DNA of 64,000 nt, from positions 3,701,486 to 3,765,485 of the forward strand of contig NZ_CP014206.1 in the NCBI RefSeq assembly GCF_001563225.1, given 5' to 3'. This document shows positions 52,524 through 61,287 of the stretch, in pieces. The stretch's first letter is position 1. Every line of letters begins with the position of its first letter. The DNA comes from Pseudodesulfovibrio indicus (GTDB taxonomy: Bacteria; Desulfobacterota; Desulfovibrionia; Desulfovibrionales; Desulfovibrionaceae). The position numbers were made by a program, and so were the translations under genes. The notes beneath the pieces were generated by a model. That model was not told the DNA's origin and searched no databases. It worked only from the letters and a program-made list of their open reading frames with translations.

Positions 52524-52684
52524 CCCGGATACCGGCCTTCGGGCAAGAAAACCGGCGGGTTGCTCCCTCTGCGAACGGATTTGAGCGGCGCAGGCGATTC
52601 GTCGCCTGTCCTTCGGGCCGAATATGGGGTATGGTGGACGAAACGGTCCCTGGCCGGGCCTGAACCTCGACCAAGGAGATGCCC

Positions 52685-53839
52685 ATGCGTATACTCTACC
52701 CCGCCCTGAGCCTGCTGTTGTGTTTCGCCTTTGCCCTGACCGGGGCCCAGGCCTTTGCCGAGCCCTATTTTTCGCCCGAGGAGGTCCCGGAGGCACCGGT
52801 CCGCCGGACCACCCTGCTCTCCGGCCTCGACCACCCGTGGTCCATGGCCTGGCTCCCGGACGGCGGGCTGCTGATCACCGAGCGGCCGGGCCGGGTGACC
52901 CTCTACCGCGACGGCAAGGCGACCGATGTGACGGGCGCGCCCCGGGTCCTGGTCACGGGCCAGGGCGGGCTGCTCGACATCAGCCTGCACCCCGACTTCG
53001 CCGAAAACCGGCTGGTCTACATGACCATCGCCGAAGGGACCGAGGACGCCAACCACACCGCCCTGGTGCGGGCGACCTTCGACGGACGCGCGTTCGGCCC
53101 GGCCGAGACCCTGTTCCGGTCCGCGCCGGACAAGACCGGCGGCCAGCACTTCGGCTCGCGCATGGCCTGGCTTCCCGACGGGACCCTGGTGCTCTCGGTG
53201 GGCGACGGCGGCAACCCGCCCAAGCGGGTCAACGGCGTGCTCTCCCGCGACATGGCCCAGGTCCGGTCCGCCCATTTGGGCAAGCTGGTCCGGCTGAACG
53301 ACGACGGCACCCCGGTCGCGCCCCCGGCCTTTGACGGCGATGCGGCTCCCGGGATGCATACCATGGGCCACCGCAACATCCAGGGGCTGGCCTGGGACCC
53401 GCTGCGCCGCACCCTGTGGGCCAGCGAGCACGGCGCGCGCGGCGGCGACGAGATCAACCGCATCCAGGCCGGGGCCAACTACGGCTGGCCCGTGGCCTCC
53501 TACAGCCGCGAATACACCCTGCCCATGGACGTGGCCGACCACCACTCCCTGCCGGGCATGGCCGACCCGACGGTGGTCTGGGAATGGCGGTTCGCGCCCT
53601 CCGGGCTGCTGGTCTACACGGGCGACGCCTTCCCCGGCTGGAAGGGCGACCTGCTGGCGGGCGGGCTGCGCAGCGAGACCATCCGGCTCATCGAGCTGGA
53701 CAGGGACGGCACCCCCACCGGCGAGCGCGACATCCCCATGGGGGACCGCGTGCGCGACATCCGCCAGGGGCCGGACGGGCTGGTCTACGTGCTCACCGAC
53801 GAGGGCGACGGCAAGCTCATCCGCCTCGAACCCCGGTAG
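52685..53839 (+). CDS. PQQ-type soluble aldose sugar dehydrogenase
   Basis: A 384-residue exported protein with signal peptide (LSLLLCFAFALTGAQAFA) and a six-bladed propeller of the YliI/Asd family. Recognisable pieces: HPWSMAWLPDGGLLITERPG, the active-site GQGGLLDISLHPDF, GQHFGSRMAWLPDG, ASEHGARGGDEINRIQAGANYGWP. These enzymes oxidise sugars with PQQ in the periplasm. No PQQ synthesis genes are in the window. The ATG at 52685 has better spacing from AAGGAG than the one at 52679. Confidence 0.88.
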   Translation: MRILYPALSLLLCFAFALTGAQAFAEPYFSPEEVPEAPVRRTTLLSGLDHPWSMAWLPDGGLLITERPGRVTLYRDGKATDVTGAPRVLVTGQGGLLDISLHPDFAENRLVYMTIAEGTEDANHTALVRATFDGRAFGPAETLFRSAPDKTGGQHFGSRMAWLPDGTLVLSVGDGGNPPKRVNGVLSRDMAQVRSAHLGKLVRLNDDGTPVAPPAFDGDAAPGMHTMGHRNIQGLAWDPLRRTLWASEHGARGGDEINRIQAGANYGWPVASYSREYTLPMDVADHHSLPGMADPTVVWEWRFAPSGLLVYTGDAFPGWKGDLLAGGLRSETIRLIELDRDGTPTGERDIPMGDRVRDIRQGPDGLVYVLTDEGDGKLIRLEPR

Positions 53840-53847
53840 GCCCGTTT

Positions 53848-53884
53848 CCTACACTTTTGTAGGTGACGACTGCACTTTTGTAGG
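53848..53884 (+). promoter_or_regulatory. Two 16-bp palindromic activator sites 21 bp apart
   Basis: CCTACACTTTTGTAGG (53848-53863) is a 6-4-6 inverted repeat. ACTGCACTTTTGTAGG (53869-53884) is a second, imperfect copy. Their 21-bp spacing is two helical turns, as for enhancer-binding proteins. Confidence 0.65.
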
Positions 53885-53947
53885 ATTGTCGGGGGGACCA
53901 TTTGTTATCGCCCGGTCCAACCTGCCGGAATTGCGTACTTTTGATTG

Positions 53948-53963
53948 TGGCACGGTTCCTGCC
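53948..53963 (+). promoter_or_regulatory. Sigma-54 promoter
   Basis: TGGCACGGTTCCTGCC has the -24 GG (53949-53950) and -12 GC (53961-53962) separated by exactly ten bases, and matches the TGGCAC-N5-TTGC consensus at all but one position. It lies 33 bases before the ATG of the TrmO-like gene. Confidence 0.75.
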
Positions 53964-53995
53964 TATAGGGACTGAACCACATCAAAGGTAGACAC

Positions 53996-54517
53996 ATGTA
54001 CATTCATTACCAACCCATCGGCTATTTCCACACCCCGCACAAGAACGTGGAGGGCATGCCCATCCAGCCCTCGGGCGCGCGCGGCTGCCAGGGCGTGATC
54101 CGCGTCCTGCCCGAATTCGTCGAGGGGCTGCGCGACATCGCGGGCTTCTCCCACCTCATCGTCCTCTATCACCTGCACGAGATCCAAGGCCAGGACCTGA
54201 CCGTGCTTCCCTTCCTGGACAAACGTCCCCACGGCATCTTCGCCACCCGCTCGCCCAAGCGGCCCAACCCCATCGGCCTGTCGGTCATGGAGCTCCACGG
54301 CGTGGCGGGCGAGAGCCTGTTCCTGGACAACGTGGACGTGCTCGACGGCACGCCGGTCATCGACATCAAGCCCTACGTCCCGGACTTCGACGTCTGGCCC
54401 GCCGACCGGGTCGGCTGGTTCGAGGGAAAATCGGGAAACGCGGCCACGCACCGCAGCGACGACCGCTTCGCGGCCCGCGACAAGGCCGGGGCCGAATTGG
54501 AGCAGGTGGAGAGCTGA
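53996..54517 (+). CDS. TrmO/TsaA-like tRNA methyltransferase
   Basis: A 173-residue protein of the TsaA/TrmO (UPF0066) family. The signature KRPNPIGLSVMEL is near residue 90, and the N-terminal IGYFHTPHKNVEGMPIQPSG matches the family. E. coli TrmO methylates t6A37 of tRNA-Thr using SAM; short relatives in deltaproteobacteria occur with molybdate or formate genes and may have other roles. A sigma-54 promoter and two activator sites just upstream point to tightly regulated expression. Confidence 0.85.
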   Translation: MYIHYQPIGYFHTPHKNVEGMPIQPSGARGCQGVIRVLPEFVEGLRDIAGFSHLIVLYHLHEIQGQDLTVLPFLDKRPHGIFATRSPKRPNPIGLSVMELHGVAGESLFLDNVDVLDGTPVIDIKPYVPDFDVWPADRVGWFEGKSGNAATHRSDDRFAARDKAGAELEQVES

Positions 54518-54775
54518 CCCGGAACCGGGCCGGAAAAGGATCGGCAGCGGCACTCGGCGGCCTTTCGCTGCCTTCGGGCCGGGAGCGCGACCATCCCGAC
54601 TTGCCGACCGATCGCTGTTGCACGTTCCCCGGGGGACGCCGATTTACTTCCGGCCGGTCATCGGGTAGGGATTTCCCCGGACGGGCCCATGCCCGCGTCC
54701 GGCGGGCGGTCCCGCCTCGACCAATCTCAGCCCTGGCGCGCCGGTTCCGCCGGTCCGCCGAAAAGGAAGACCGTC

Positions 54776-55165
54776 ATGGAGATGACCGTGACCACCCCGG
54801 CCCTGCTGTTCCCGGCCATATCGCTGTTCATGCTCGCCTTTACCAACCGGTTCCTGTCCCTGGCGGCGCGCATCCGCACCCTGCACGACATCTACCGGGA
54901 GTCCAGGGACAAGGCGATCCGCGCCCAGATCGAAAACCTGCGCAAGCGGGTTCACATGATCCGCCACATGCAGGGGTACGGCGTCATGTCCATGCTCGCC
55001 TGCATCTTCTCCATGGTCTGCATCTTCCAGGAATTCATGCTCGCCGGGCAGATCCTCTTCGGCCTCAGCCTCCTCTTCCTGACCGTCTCGATGCTCTACT
55101 CCTTTCTCGAAATCCGCATCTCCATCAACGCCTTGGACATTCTCCTCCAGGACATGGAGAACTAG
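54776..55165 (+). CDS. DUF2721 membrane protein
   Basis: A 129-residue protein with three membrane helices: about 8-25, 73-92 and 96-115. Between the first two lies a cytoplasmic helical region (AARIRTLHDIYRESRDKAIRAQ) typical of DUF2721. Function is unknown. AAAAGGAAG precedes the ATG at 54776. The 258 bases upstream hold nothing I can support. Confidence 0.8.
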   Translation: MEMTVTTPALLFPAISLFMLAFTNRFLSLAARIRTLHDIYRESRDKAIRAQIENLRKRVHMIRHMQGYGVMSMLACIFSMVCIFQEFMLAGQILFGLSLLFLTVSMLYSFLEIRISINALDILLQDMEN

Positions 55166-55180
55166 CCCGGTCGCGGACAC

Positions 55181-55209
55181 AAAAAAAGACCCCGGCTGTT
55201 GCCGGGGTC
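55181..55209 (-). terminator. Terminator of the leftward hypothetical gene
   Basis: GACCCCGGC pairs with GCCGGGGTC around TGTT. On the minus strand it is followed by a run of T (the A run 55181-55187). Confidence 0.85.
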
Positions 55210-55234
55210 CGTCATGGGTCGGGGTTGGGAAAAG

Positions 55235-55726
55235 CTAGATGTAGAGCGTCTTGAAATTCTGCTTCACGTCGGGGAACCGCTTGAACTCGTTGTACTCGTC
55301 GGCGGCCTTGGCCATGTAGGAGGTCAGCTGGGCCACGAGCTTGCTGCGCGGCAGCTTGCGGCTCCACGACTTGACCACGAGCTCGCCGGAGGTCTGGAGC
55401 TCCACGGCCATGACCAGGACGGTGCCCGGCTCGACGTGGTCGATGCGGCCCACGGAATCGACCACCAGCTTCACCCCGGTAAAGGTGTCGCGGTAACGGT
55501 CCACGGCGCTGTTGATGATCCCGATCTCGCCCGCGGTCAGCTTGAGCTGCTCCAGGGACACGCCCCCCCGCACCGATACCAGGCCGGACAATCCCGGCTC
55601 CTTTTCGACCATCCGGAGCAGATCGGTCTGGAAATAGACCACCCCGCTGACGGCCACCAGGAACAGGATCAGGATGAACATCCCGACGCCGGTTCTATTT
55701 CCTGGGCGCGATCGCTTCGAAACCAT
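55235..55726 (-). CDS. Membrane-anchored hypothetical protein
   Basis: A 163-residue protein with one N-terminal helix at about 16-34 (MFILILFLVAVSGVVYF) and a soluble domain probably in the periplasm. The domain has alternating strands (VKLVVDSVGRIDHVEPGTVLVMAVEL) and a C-terminal helix rich in Lys/Phe. No family is recognised. It has its own terminator and diverges from the HD-GYP gene with a 268-base gap that probably holds both promoters. Confidence 0.65.
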   Translation of the reverse strand: MVSKRSRPGNRTGVGMFILILFLVAVSGVVYFQTDLLRMVEKEPGLSGLVSVRGGVSLEQLKLTAGEIGIINSAVDRYRDTFTGVKLVVDSVGRIDHVEPGTVLVMAVELQTSGELVVKSWSRKLPRSKLVAQLTSYMAKAADEYNEFKRFPDVKQNFKTLYI

Positions 55727-55994
55727 TGCACACCGCCTTAAAATTCAATGTTTCCGAGATGAAACAATGTGGAAAACAAGGATTTCCTCCTTCAGAGGTA
55801 AACCATTTTCCCGTTCTTGGCAACGGCCCCCGGGAATGGAATCCGGGCCGGACACCGCACAGGCTGGAGATTGCGGACTTTTTTCTCCGAGAAGGGAAAT
55901 AATACAATGAATTCTTTATTAATCAGGTGTTTGAAACTATCAATCGGGTACTTCCTATTGTCGGATCGCCATTGATACGGTATATGGAGCCATC

Positions 55995-57299
55995 ATGGTG
56001 GAAAGAGACATGCCAGAGTACCGCATCCCGGTGGACCAACTCCGTCCGGGCGTCTTCATCCGGCTGGAAAAGACCAGTTGGTTCGAGCATCCCTTTCTTT
56101 TCAGCAATTTCAAGGTCCGGGACTTCGACCAGATAGCCCTCATCAAGAGCCTGGGCATCACGCATGTGATGTGCATCCCGGAGAAGTCGGACGTGCTCCC
56201 TGCCGCGCCGGAGAAGCGGACCGAGGCCAAACGGCCCGAGCCCCGCAAGCAGCTGTCCCAGGAGGTCATAGACCACCTCTGGGAGGTCAAGCGCGAGCGC
56301 ACCCGGCGGCTGCGGGAGAAGAAGGACCAGATCGCCCTGTGCGAGAAGCGCTTCAACGCCTGCATCAAGACCTTCAACGACATCTACAGGGACGTGGCCG
56401 CGGGCAGGACCGAGGGCGTCGGACACGCCGTCGGGTTCGTCGCCCGGCTGGCCGCCCTCTTCCTGGACGACCGCGAATCCACCCTGCATTTGATGAACGT
56501 GGTGGACAAGGGCGAGTCCGCCTACTCCCACCCCATGAACGTGGCCGTGTTGTCCATGATCGTGGGCAAGGAGGCCCGGCTGGACGAGGCGGAGATGACC
56601 GTCCTCGCCCTGGGCGCGCTGTTCCACGACATCGGCAAGGAGCGGTTGCCCAAGAAGCTGCTCAAGAAGCGCGGCGAGTTGACCCGGCCCGAACAAAACC
56701 TCCTGGACGAGCATCCGGCCCTGGGCGCGGAGATTATCGCCGGGCTGAAAGGGTTCCCCGACGGAGTGGCCCGCATCCTGGCCCAGCACCACGAGCGGAT
56801 GGACGGCTCCGGCGTTCCGGGCGGGCTGAAGGGCGAGACCATCGACCGGCTGGCGCGCATCGTGGCCGTGGCCGACGCCTACGACAACCACTGCAACCAC
56901 GCGGACCCCATGGAGTCCCTGACGCCCTACCTGGCCCTGTCCTACATGTTCGGCCAGCAGAAGCATCTCTTCGACGTGGAGCTGCTCGCCCTGTTCATCC
57001 GCTGCCTGGGCGTGTACCCGCCCGGCACGGTGGTGGGCGTGTACCCGCCCGGCACGGTGGTGGAGCTGTCCAACGGCGACGTGGGCATGGTCATGGCGGT
57101 GAACCCCAAGAACCAGCTCAATCCGAGCGTCATGCTCCACGATCCGGAGGTACCCAAGAAGGAGGCGCTCATCGTGGACCTGGCGGACGAGCCGGACCTG
57201 CGGGTGGAGAAGTCCATCCGGCTGGCGCAGCTTCCCCCGGAGACGCTCGAATATCTTTCCCCCAGGACCAGGATCACCTACTACGTGGACCGGTCCTAG
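55995..57299 (+). CDS. HD-GYP c-di-GMP phosphodiesterase with DUF3391 N-terminus
   Basis: A 434-residue cytoplasmic protein. Residues 1-90 form a DUF3391-type domain (IPVDQLRPGVFIRLEKT). The HD-GYP domain has HPMNVAVLSM, the HD pair in FHDIGKERLPKK, and HHERMDGSGVPGG. It hydrolyses c-di-GMP. Near the end a 27-bp tandem duplication adds nine residues (GVYPPGTVV twice) in the final beta segment, where homologues have a single copy of GVYPPGTVVEL. The frame is kept, so the protein may be active. A terminator follows. Confidence 0.9.
   Translation: MVERDMPEYRIPVDQLRPGVFIRLEKTSWFEHPFLFSNFKVRDFDQIALIKSLGITHVMCIPEKSDVLPAAPEKRTEAKRPEPRKQLSQEVIDHLWEVKRERTRRLREKKDQIALCEKRFNACIKTFNDIYRDVAAGRTEGVGHAVGFVARLAALFLDDRESTLHLMNVVDKGESAYSHPMNVAVLSMIVGKEARLDEAEMTVLALGALFHDIGKERLPKKLLKKRGELTRPEQNLLDEHPALGAEIIAGLKGFPDGVARILAQHHERMDGSGVPGGLKGETIDRLARIVAVADAYDNHCNHADPMESLTPYLALSYMFGQQKHLFDVELLALFIRCLGVYPPGTVVGVYPPGTVVELSNGDVGMVMAVNPKNQLNPSVMLHDPEVPKKEALIVDLADEPDLRVEKSIRLAQLPPETLEYLSPRTRITYYVDRS
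57008..57061 (+). repeat. 27-bp perfect tandem duplication in the HD-GYP gene
   Basis: Two identical 27-bp units (57008-57034, 57035-57061) code for GVYPPGTVV twice in frame. Confidence 0.95.
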
Positions 57300-57323
57300 C
57301 GCGGCCCGCACGGCCCGCGAAAG

Positions 57324-57360
57324 AGCCGGGACCGGATGCATCCGGTCCCGGCTTTCGTTT
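57324..57360 (+). terminator. Terminator after the HD-GYP gene
   Basis: AGCCGGGACCGGA pairs exactly with TCCGGTCCCGGCT around TGCA, followed by a T-rich tail. Confidence 0.88.
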
Positions 57361-57373
57361 TGGCCGGTGGTTG

Positions 57374-57575
57374 GCGGACTGTTGAAAACGCCGAACTTCA
57401 AGGCTGTTCAATAATGGCGAGAGGCAAGGCGCGAATACAGTTCAAGGTCCAAGCGTACTCCCTGTACGCGAGAACTTGAAGTTTTTGAGCACAACAACGT
57501 CATAAGATCTTGTACGGCTCATGGACTCGCCAACAATTCACTGAACGCCGCAGATCGCCGTTTTTCAACAGCCGC
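57374..57575. mobile_element. MITE-like element, copy 2 (chromosomal)
   Basis: Ends GCGGACTGTTGAAAAC (57374-57389) and GTTTTTCAACAGCCGC (57560-57575) are imperfect inverted repeats sharing the TGTTGAAAAA core with copy 1 at 37602-37750. The inner part (GGCTGTTCA, CAAGGCGCGAA, TTCAAGGTC, CTGTACGCGAGA, GCAGATCGCCGTTTTTCAACAG) follows copy 1 in order. Copy 2 has about 48 extra bases near 57500-57547. It ends immediately before the stop codon of the glycerophosphodiesterase gene. Confidence 0.7.
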
Positions 57576-58814
57576 TCAGAGCCCCTTGCAGTTGGCGTAG
57601 TAGGTCACGGTGCCGGGCCAGTCGCTGAAGATGCCGATGACGCCCACCTGTTGGGCCAGGACGTCCACCAGGGTGTAGGTGTCGCCGGGCTTGCGGACCA
57701 CGTCCTTGATCGACTGGTAGTACCAGCCGCCGCCGTCGGTCAGCAGGCCGGACCGTTCCAGGGACCAGGTGATGATCTTCATCCCCTCGGCCTTGATGGC
57801 CTCGGCGTAGGCGGAAGGCACGATCTTCCCGTCCTTGACCGTGACCAGCATCCACAGGGCCGGGGCCACGATCCGGACGCCCTTGGCCTTCAGCTCCGCC
57901 GGGGTCGGGGACCAGGTGGCGGGCTTGTCCTGATGGAACTCGCCGACCCCGTCCTCGTCCAGGAACACGGCCTGCTCGCCGAAGGCGGGCTCGCTCTTCA
58001 GCCAGTAGAGCACGTCGTCCAGGCGGAAGGACTGGGCATAGACCATGGACGGGTCCACGCCCGCCTGCTTGTACTCGTCGATCATCTGCCGGGCGTACTT
58101 CTCCTGGGTGTAGTCGCCGTCAAAGGGCATGTCCACGCTCGGGGTCTTCAGCTCGGGAGTCATCTTCACGCCGAGCTTCTTGAACAGCTCGATGGATTCC
58201 TTGTGGGTCACCAGGGTGCCCGTGGCGGTGTACAGGTCGGTGCGCCAGGACGGGGTGCCGCCCAGAAACTCCTCCGGGGTGGTCGCCGCCGGGTTGGAGG
58301 CGTCCATCTTGCCCTTGAGGCGCTTGAACTCCTCCACGGTCAGGTCGCTGGTGCAGCACATGGCCGTGGCCGGCTCCAGGACCTTGCCCGTGGCCGGGTC
58401 CAGCCTGGCCGGGGTGAACGGCTTGGAGCACTTGGCGGCCAGCTCCGGGATGGACAGGATGTCGGTGGTGGTCGCCAGGTCGCACTGGGAGTGGCGGCAG
58501 ACCAGCACGCGGTCCTTGGTGAAGGCCACGTCGCATTCCAGCACGCCCGCGCCCATGCGCGCCGCGGCCTCGTAGCTCTCGCGGGTGTGTTCCGGGAACT
58601 GCATGGGCGCGCCCCGATGGCCGATGGAGAAGGCGGTCCGCTTGAGCGGCTTGTCGGCGCACATCTCAAGGGACTCCTTGAGCGGGCCGTCGTCCATGTT
58701 TTCGACCAGGTAATAGGGACGAGGCCCCACCTGGATGTTCTCCCCGGCCATGGCCCCGGACGCGCCCGCCAGCAGGCAGGCCAGGGCGGCAATAATCAAG
58801 GTTTTACAACGCAT
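57576..58814 (-). CDS. Glycerophosphodiester phosphodiesterase, periplasmic
   Basis: A 412-residue GDPD with signal peptide ([18 protein letters not shown]). The metal-binding and catalytic signature [16 protein letters not shown] ... GAGVLECDV is near residue 42, with the later [12 protein letters not shown] and TPELKTP metal ligand region. It splits glycerophosphodiesters to glycerol-3-phosphate and an alcohol. A 50-residue insertion with several Cys (CCTSDL, CSKPF) lies between the first and second motifs. GGAGG precedes the ATG at 58814. A MITE abuts its stop codon. Confidence 0.9.
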   Translation of the reverse strand: MRCKTLIIAALACLLAGASGAMAGENIQVGPRPYYLVENMDDGPLKESLEMCADKPLKRTAFSIGHRGAPMQFPEHTRESYEAAARMGAGVLECDVAFTKDRVLVCRHSQCDLATTTDILSIPELAAKCSKPFTPARLDPATGKVLEPATAMCCTSDLTVEEFKRLKGKMDASNPAATTPEEFLGGTPSWRTDLYTATGTLVTHKESIELFKKLGVKMTPELKTPSVDMPFDGDYTQEKYARQMIDEYKQAGVDPSMVYAQSFRLDDVLYWLKSEPAFGEQAVFLDEDGVGEFHQDKPATWSPTPAELKAKGVRIVAPALWMLVTVKDGKIVPSAYAEAIKAEGMKIITWSLERSGLLTDGGGWYYQSIKDVVRKPGDTYTLVDVLAQQVGVIGIFSDWPGTVTYYANCKGL

Positions 58815-58957
58815 TGTTTCCTCCGAAAGCGGTTTCTGGGTTCGGACGGCGTACAGGCCGTCCGCGGGAGGATAGCACGCGGGGAAAGGCGCGCGCATTG
58901 CGGAGGCGCGGCGGGAGCGAGGCCGTTGTGTGACGGTGACCGGTTTTTCGTCGGGGG

Positions 58958-61105
58958 TCAGCTCTTGGCCAGCAGCCTGCTGATGGACCCCATGAGGTCG
59001 TGCTTGAGGATCGGCTTCATGATGAAGTCGCCGATGCCCACGTCGCGCAGCCGGTCATAGGACACGGCGTCCGAGAACCCGGTGCACAGGATGATCGGGA
59101 TTTCGGGCCGGATCTTGAGCACTTCGCGGGCGAACTCCATGCCGGTCATGTTGGGCATGGACTGGTCGGTGATGATCAGGTCGAAGTCGCGCGGCTTGAA
59201 GCGGAACGCCTCCAGGGCCTCGACGCTGGACGTGCGGGTGACCACCTCGAAGCCGCAGGATTCGAGCATCTCGCGGCCGATGTCGGTGAGCGGCTTCTCG
59301 TCGTCCACGAACAGGATGCGCCCCTCGCGGAAGACCAGGTCGGCGGGCACGTCGGTCTCGCGCCGCTCCATGGCCGAGCTCTTGGGCAGGAAGACGTGGA
59401 AGGCCGCGCCCCGGCCCGGGCGGTTGTCCAGGACTACGTAGCCGTCGTGGCGCTTGACGATGCCGTGGACCATGGCCAGTCCCATGCCGGTTCCCTCGCC
59501 CTGCTTCTTGGTGGTGAAGAAGGGGTCGAAGACCCGCTCGGCCACCTCCGGGTCCACGCCCGGCCCGGTGTCGGACACGGTGAGGCGCACGAACCGCTCG
59601 GGCTTGCCCAGGTCGTCGGGCGGCAGCACCGGGTCGTCGCCGCGCACGTCGGCCAGGGTCACGGTCATGGTCCCGCCCGTCTCCTGCATGGCGTGGGAGG
59701 CGTTGCCGCAGAGGTTGAGCAGGATCTGGTGCATCTGGGTGGCGTCGGCCATGACCTGGTCCCGGTCGGTCTCCATGCGCGAGATGATCTCCACGTTGGT
59801 GGGCACGCTGGAACGCAGCAGCTTGAGGGCCTCCTTGACCAGCGGGGTCAGGGTCATGGCGTGGCGCTCCTGCGGCCCCTGGCGCGAGAAATTCAGGATC
59901 TGGGTGACCAGGTCGCGCGCCCGCCGACCGGCGCGGGAGATCTCGCCGATGCGCCGGTCCAGGCCGGAATCCGGCTCCGCGCCCGACTCGATGATCTCGG
60001 CGTATCCCAGGATGACGCCCAGGATGTTGTTGAAGTCGTGGGCGATGCCGCCCGCCAGGGTGCCGAGCGCCTCCATTTTCTGGGACTGGCGCAACTGCTC
60101 CTCCAGCCGCTTGGACTCCGAGATGTCGTAGAGGTAGCCGCGCAGCTCCTCCACCTTGCCCTCGTCGTCGGTGACCACGTCGCAGCTGACCACCAGGTGG
60201 CGGCGCAGCGGGCCGCGCAGAAAGACCACCTCATGGCCTGACAGCCGCCCGGACTGGGCCAGCAGGTCGCGCAGGGATTCGGTCCCGCCCGCCTTGTCCC
60301 ACAGCTCGAAGATGTTGGACCCGTGGGCGTCCTGGGGCGAAATGAAGTCGAACATGTCGGCGAAGGCCACGTTGCAATCGAGGATCAGGCCGTCGCTGTC
60401 CGCCGCGAAGTTGCCGGTGATGTTCTTTTCGAAAAGCAGGCGGTAGCGCTGCTCGCTGGCCTGCAGCTCGCGCAGCACGGCGGCGCGCTTGGCGATGTCC
60501 AGCCGGAGCCGCCGGTTGGCCGCGTTCAGCTCGCTGGTCCGCGCCTCGACCTTGAAGGCCAGGGTCTCGTTCAGGTCCCGGAGGCGGTTCTCCACGTCCC
60601 ACTTGGAGCCGAGCGAGGTGGCCAGCTGCTTGAGCTCCGGCGAGCGGAACGGCTTCTGGAGGAAGAGCAGCTTTTCCGGAGGCCGGACGCGCTTGTTGAT
60701 TTCCTTGAGGGGCACGTTGTGGCGCGCGGACAGGAGCACGATCTCCACGTCCGGGTCGCGGGCGCGCAGCTCTTCGGCCAGTTCCACGCCCTCGAAGGCG
60801 GTCCCCAGGGCCGAGAGGTGGACGTCGATGAGCACGATGGCGAACGGCTCCCCAGCCGAGAGCGCCTTCTCCATGACCCGGACCGCGGACTTGCGGTCCC
60901 TGGCCGGGACGACCTCGAAGACCGGCCGGGTGGCGTCCTCGTCGATCTCCTCCCGGGAGGGCAGGCGGGCGTCGTCGCTGAACAGCGCCTCCAGCGCGGA
61001 AGGCTCCTCGCTCTCGAAGCAGAGGATGTCGCGGTAGAGGGTGAGCATCGGCTCGTCGTGGTCCACGGCGAGGACGCGAAAGCGTTTGCTGGCTTCGGTC
61101 GGCAA
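58958..61105 (-). CDS. Soluble hybrid histidine kinase (REC-PAS-HisKA-HATPase-REC)
   Basis: About 715 residues from a TTG at 61105 preceded by GGGGAG; no ATG lies in a suitable place, so the start is uncertain. An N-terminal receiver ([26 protein letters not shown]) is followed by a coiled coil, a PAS domain (about 225-345), HisKA with [12 protein letters not shown], HATPase ([32 protein letters not shown]), and a C-terminal receiver (FVDDEKPL, Asp in [11 protein letters not shown], Lys in IMKPI). No membrane helix. Such proteins receive phosphate from another kinase and pass it on. Confidence 0.88.
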   Translation of the reverse strand: MPTEASKRFRVLAVDHDEPMLTLYRDILCFESEEPSALEALFSDDARLPSREEIDEDATRPVFEVVPARDRKSAVRVMEKALSAGEPFAIVLIDVHLSALGTAFEGVELAEELRARDPDVEIVLLSARHNVPLKEINKRVRPPEKLLFLQKPFRSPELKQLATSLGSKWDVENRLRDLNETLAFKVEARTSELNAANRRLRLDIAKRAAVLRELQASEQRYRLLFEKNITGNFAADSDGLILDCNVAFADMFDFISPQDAHGSNIFELWDKAGGTESLRDLLAQSGRLSGHEVVFLRGPLRRHLVVSCDVVTDDEGKVEELRGYLYDISESKRLEEQLRQSQKMEALGTLAGGIAHDFNNILGVILGYAEIIESGAEPDSGLDRRIGEISRAGRRARDLVTQILNFSRQGPQERHAMTLTPLVKEALKLLRSSVPTNVEIISRMETDRDQVMADATQMHQILLNLCGNASHAMQETGGTMTVTLADVRGDDPVLPPDDLGKPERFVRLTVSDTGPGVDPEVAERVFDPFFTTKKQGEGTGMGLAMVHGIVKRHDGYVVLDNRPGRGAAFHVFLPKSSAMERRETDVPADLVFREGRILFVDDEKPLTDIGREMLESCGFEVVTRTSSVEALEAFRFKPRDFDLIITDQSMPNMTGMEFAREVLKIRPEIPIILCTGFSDAVSYDRLRDVGIGDFIMKPILKHDLMGSISRLLAKS

Positions 61106-61287
61106 GAACGGACTCCCCGTTTGGTTCAGGCCCGGGCCGGGCGTGGCGCTGCCGTGGGAAAGATACTGAAATCCCCCGAAAAAGGAAAGGGCGGGCCGTA
61201 ACGCGGACACCCCGGAAGAGGCAGGGGTGGACTGCCTTTCCGGGGTATCGTGTGGGCCGGTGCCTTTCAAGACGTTCTCGGTGCAGG

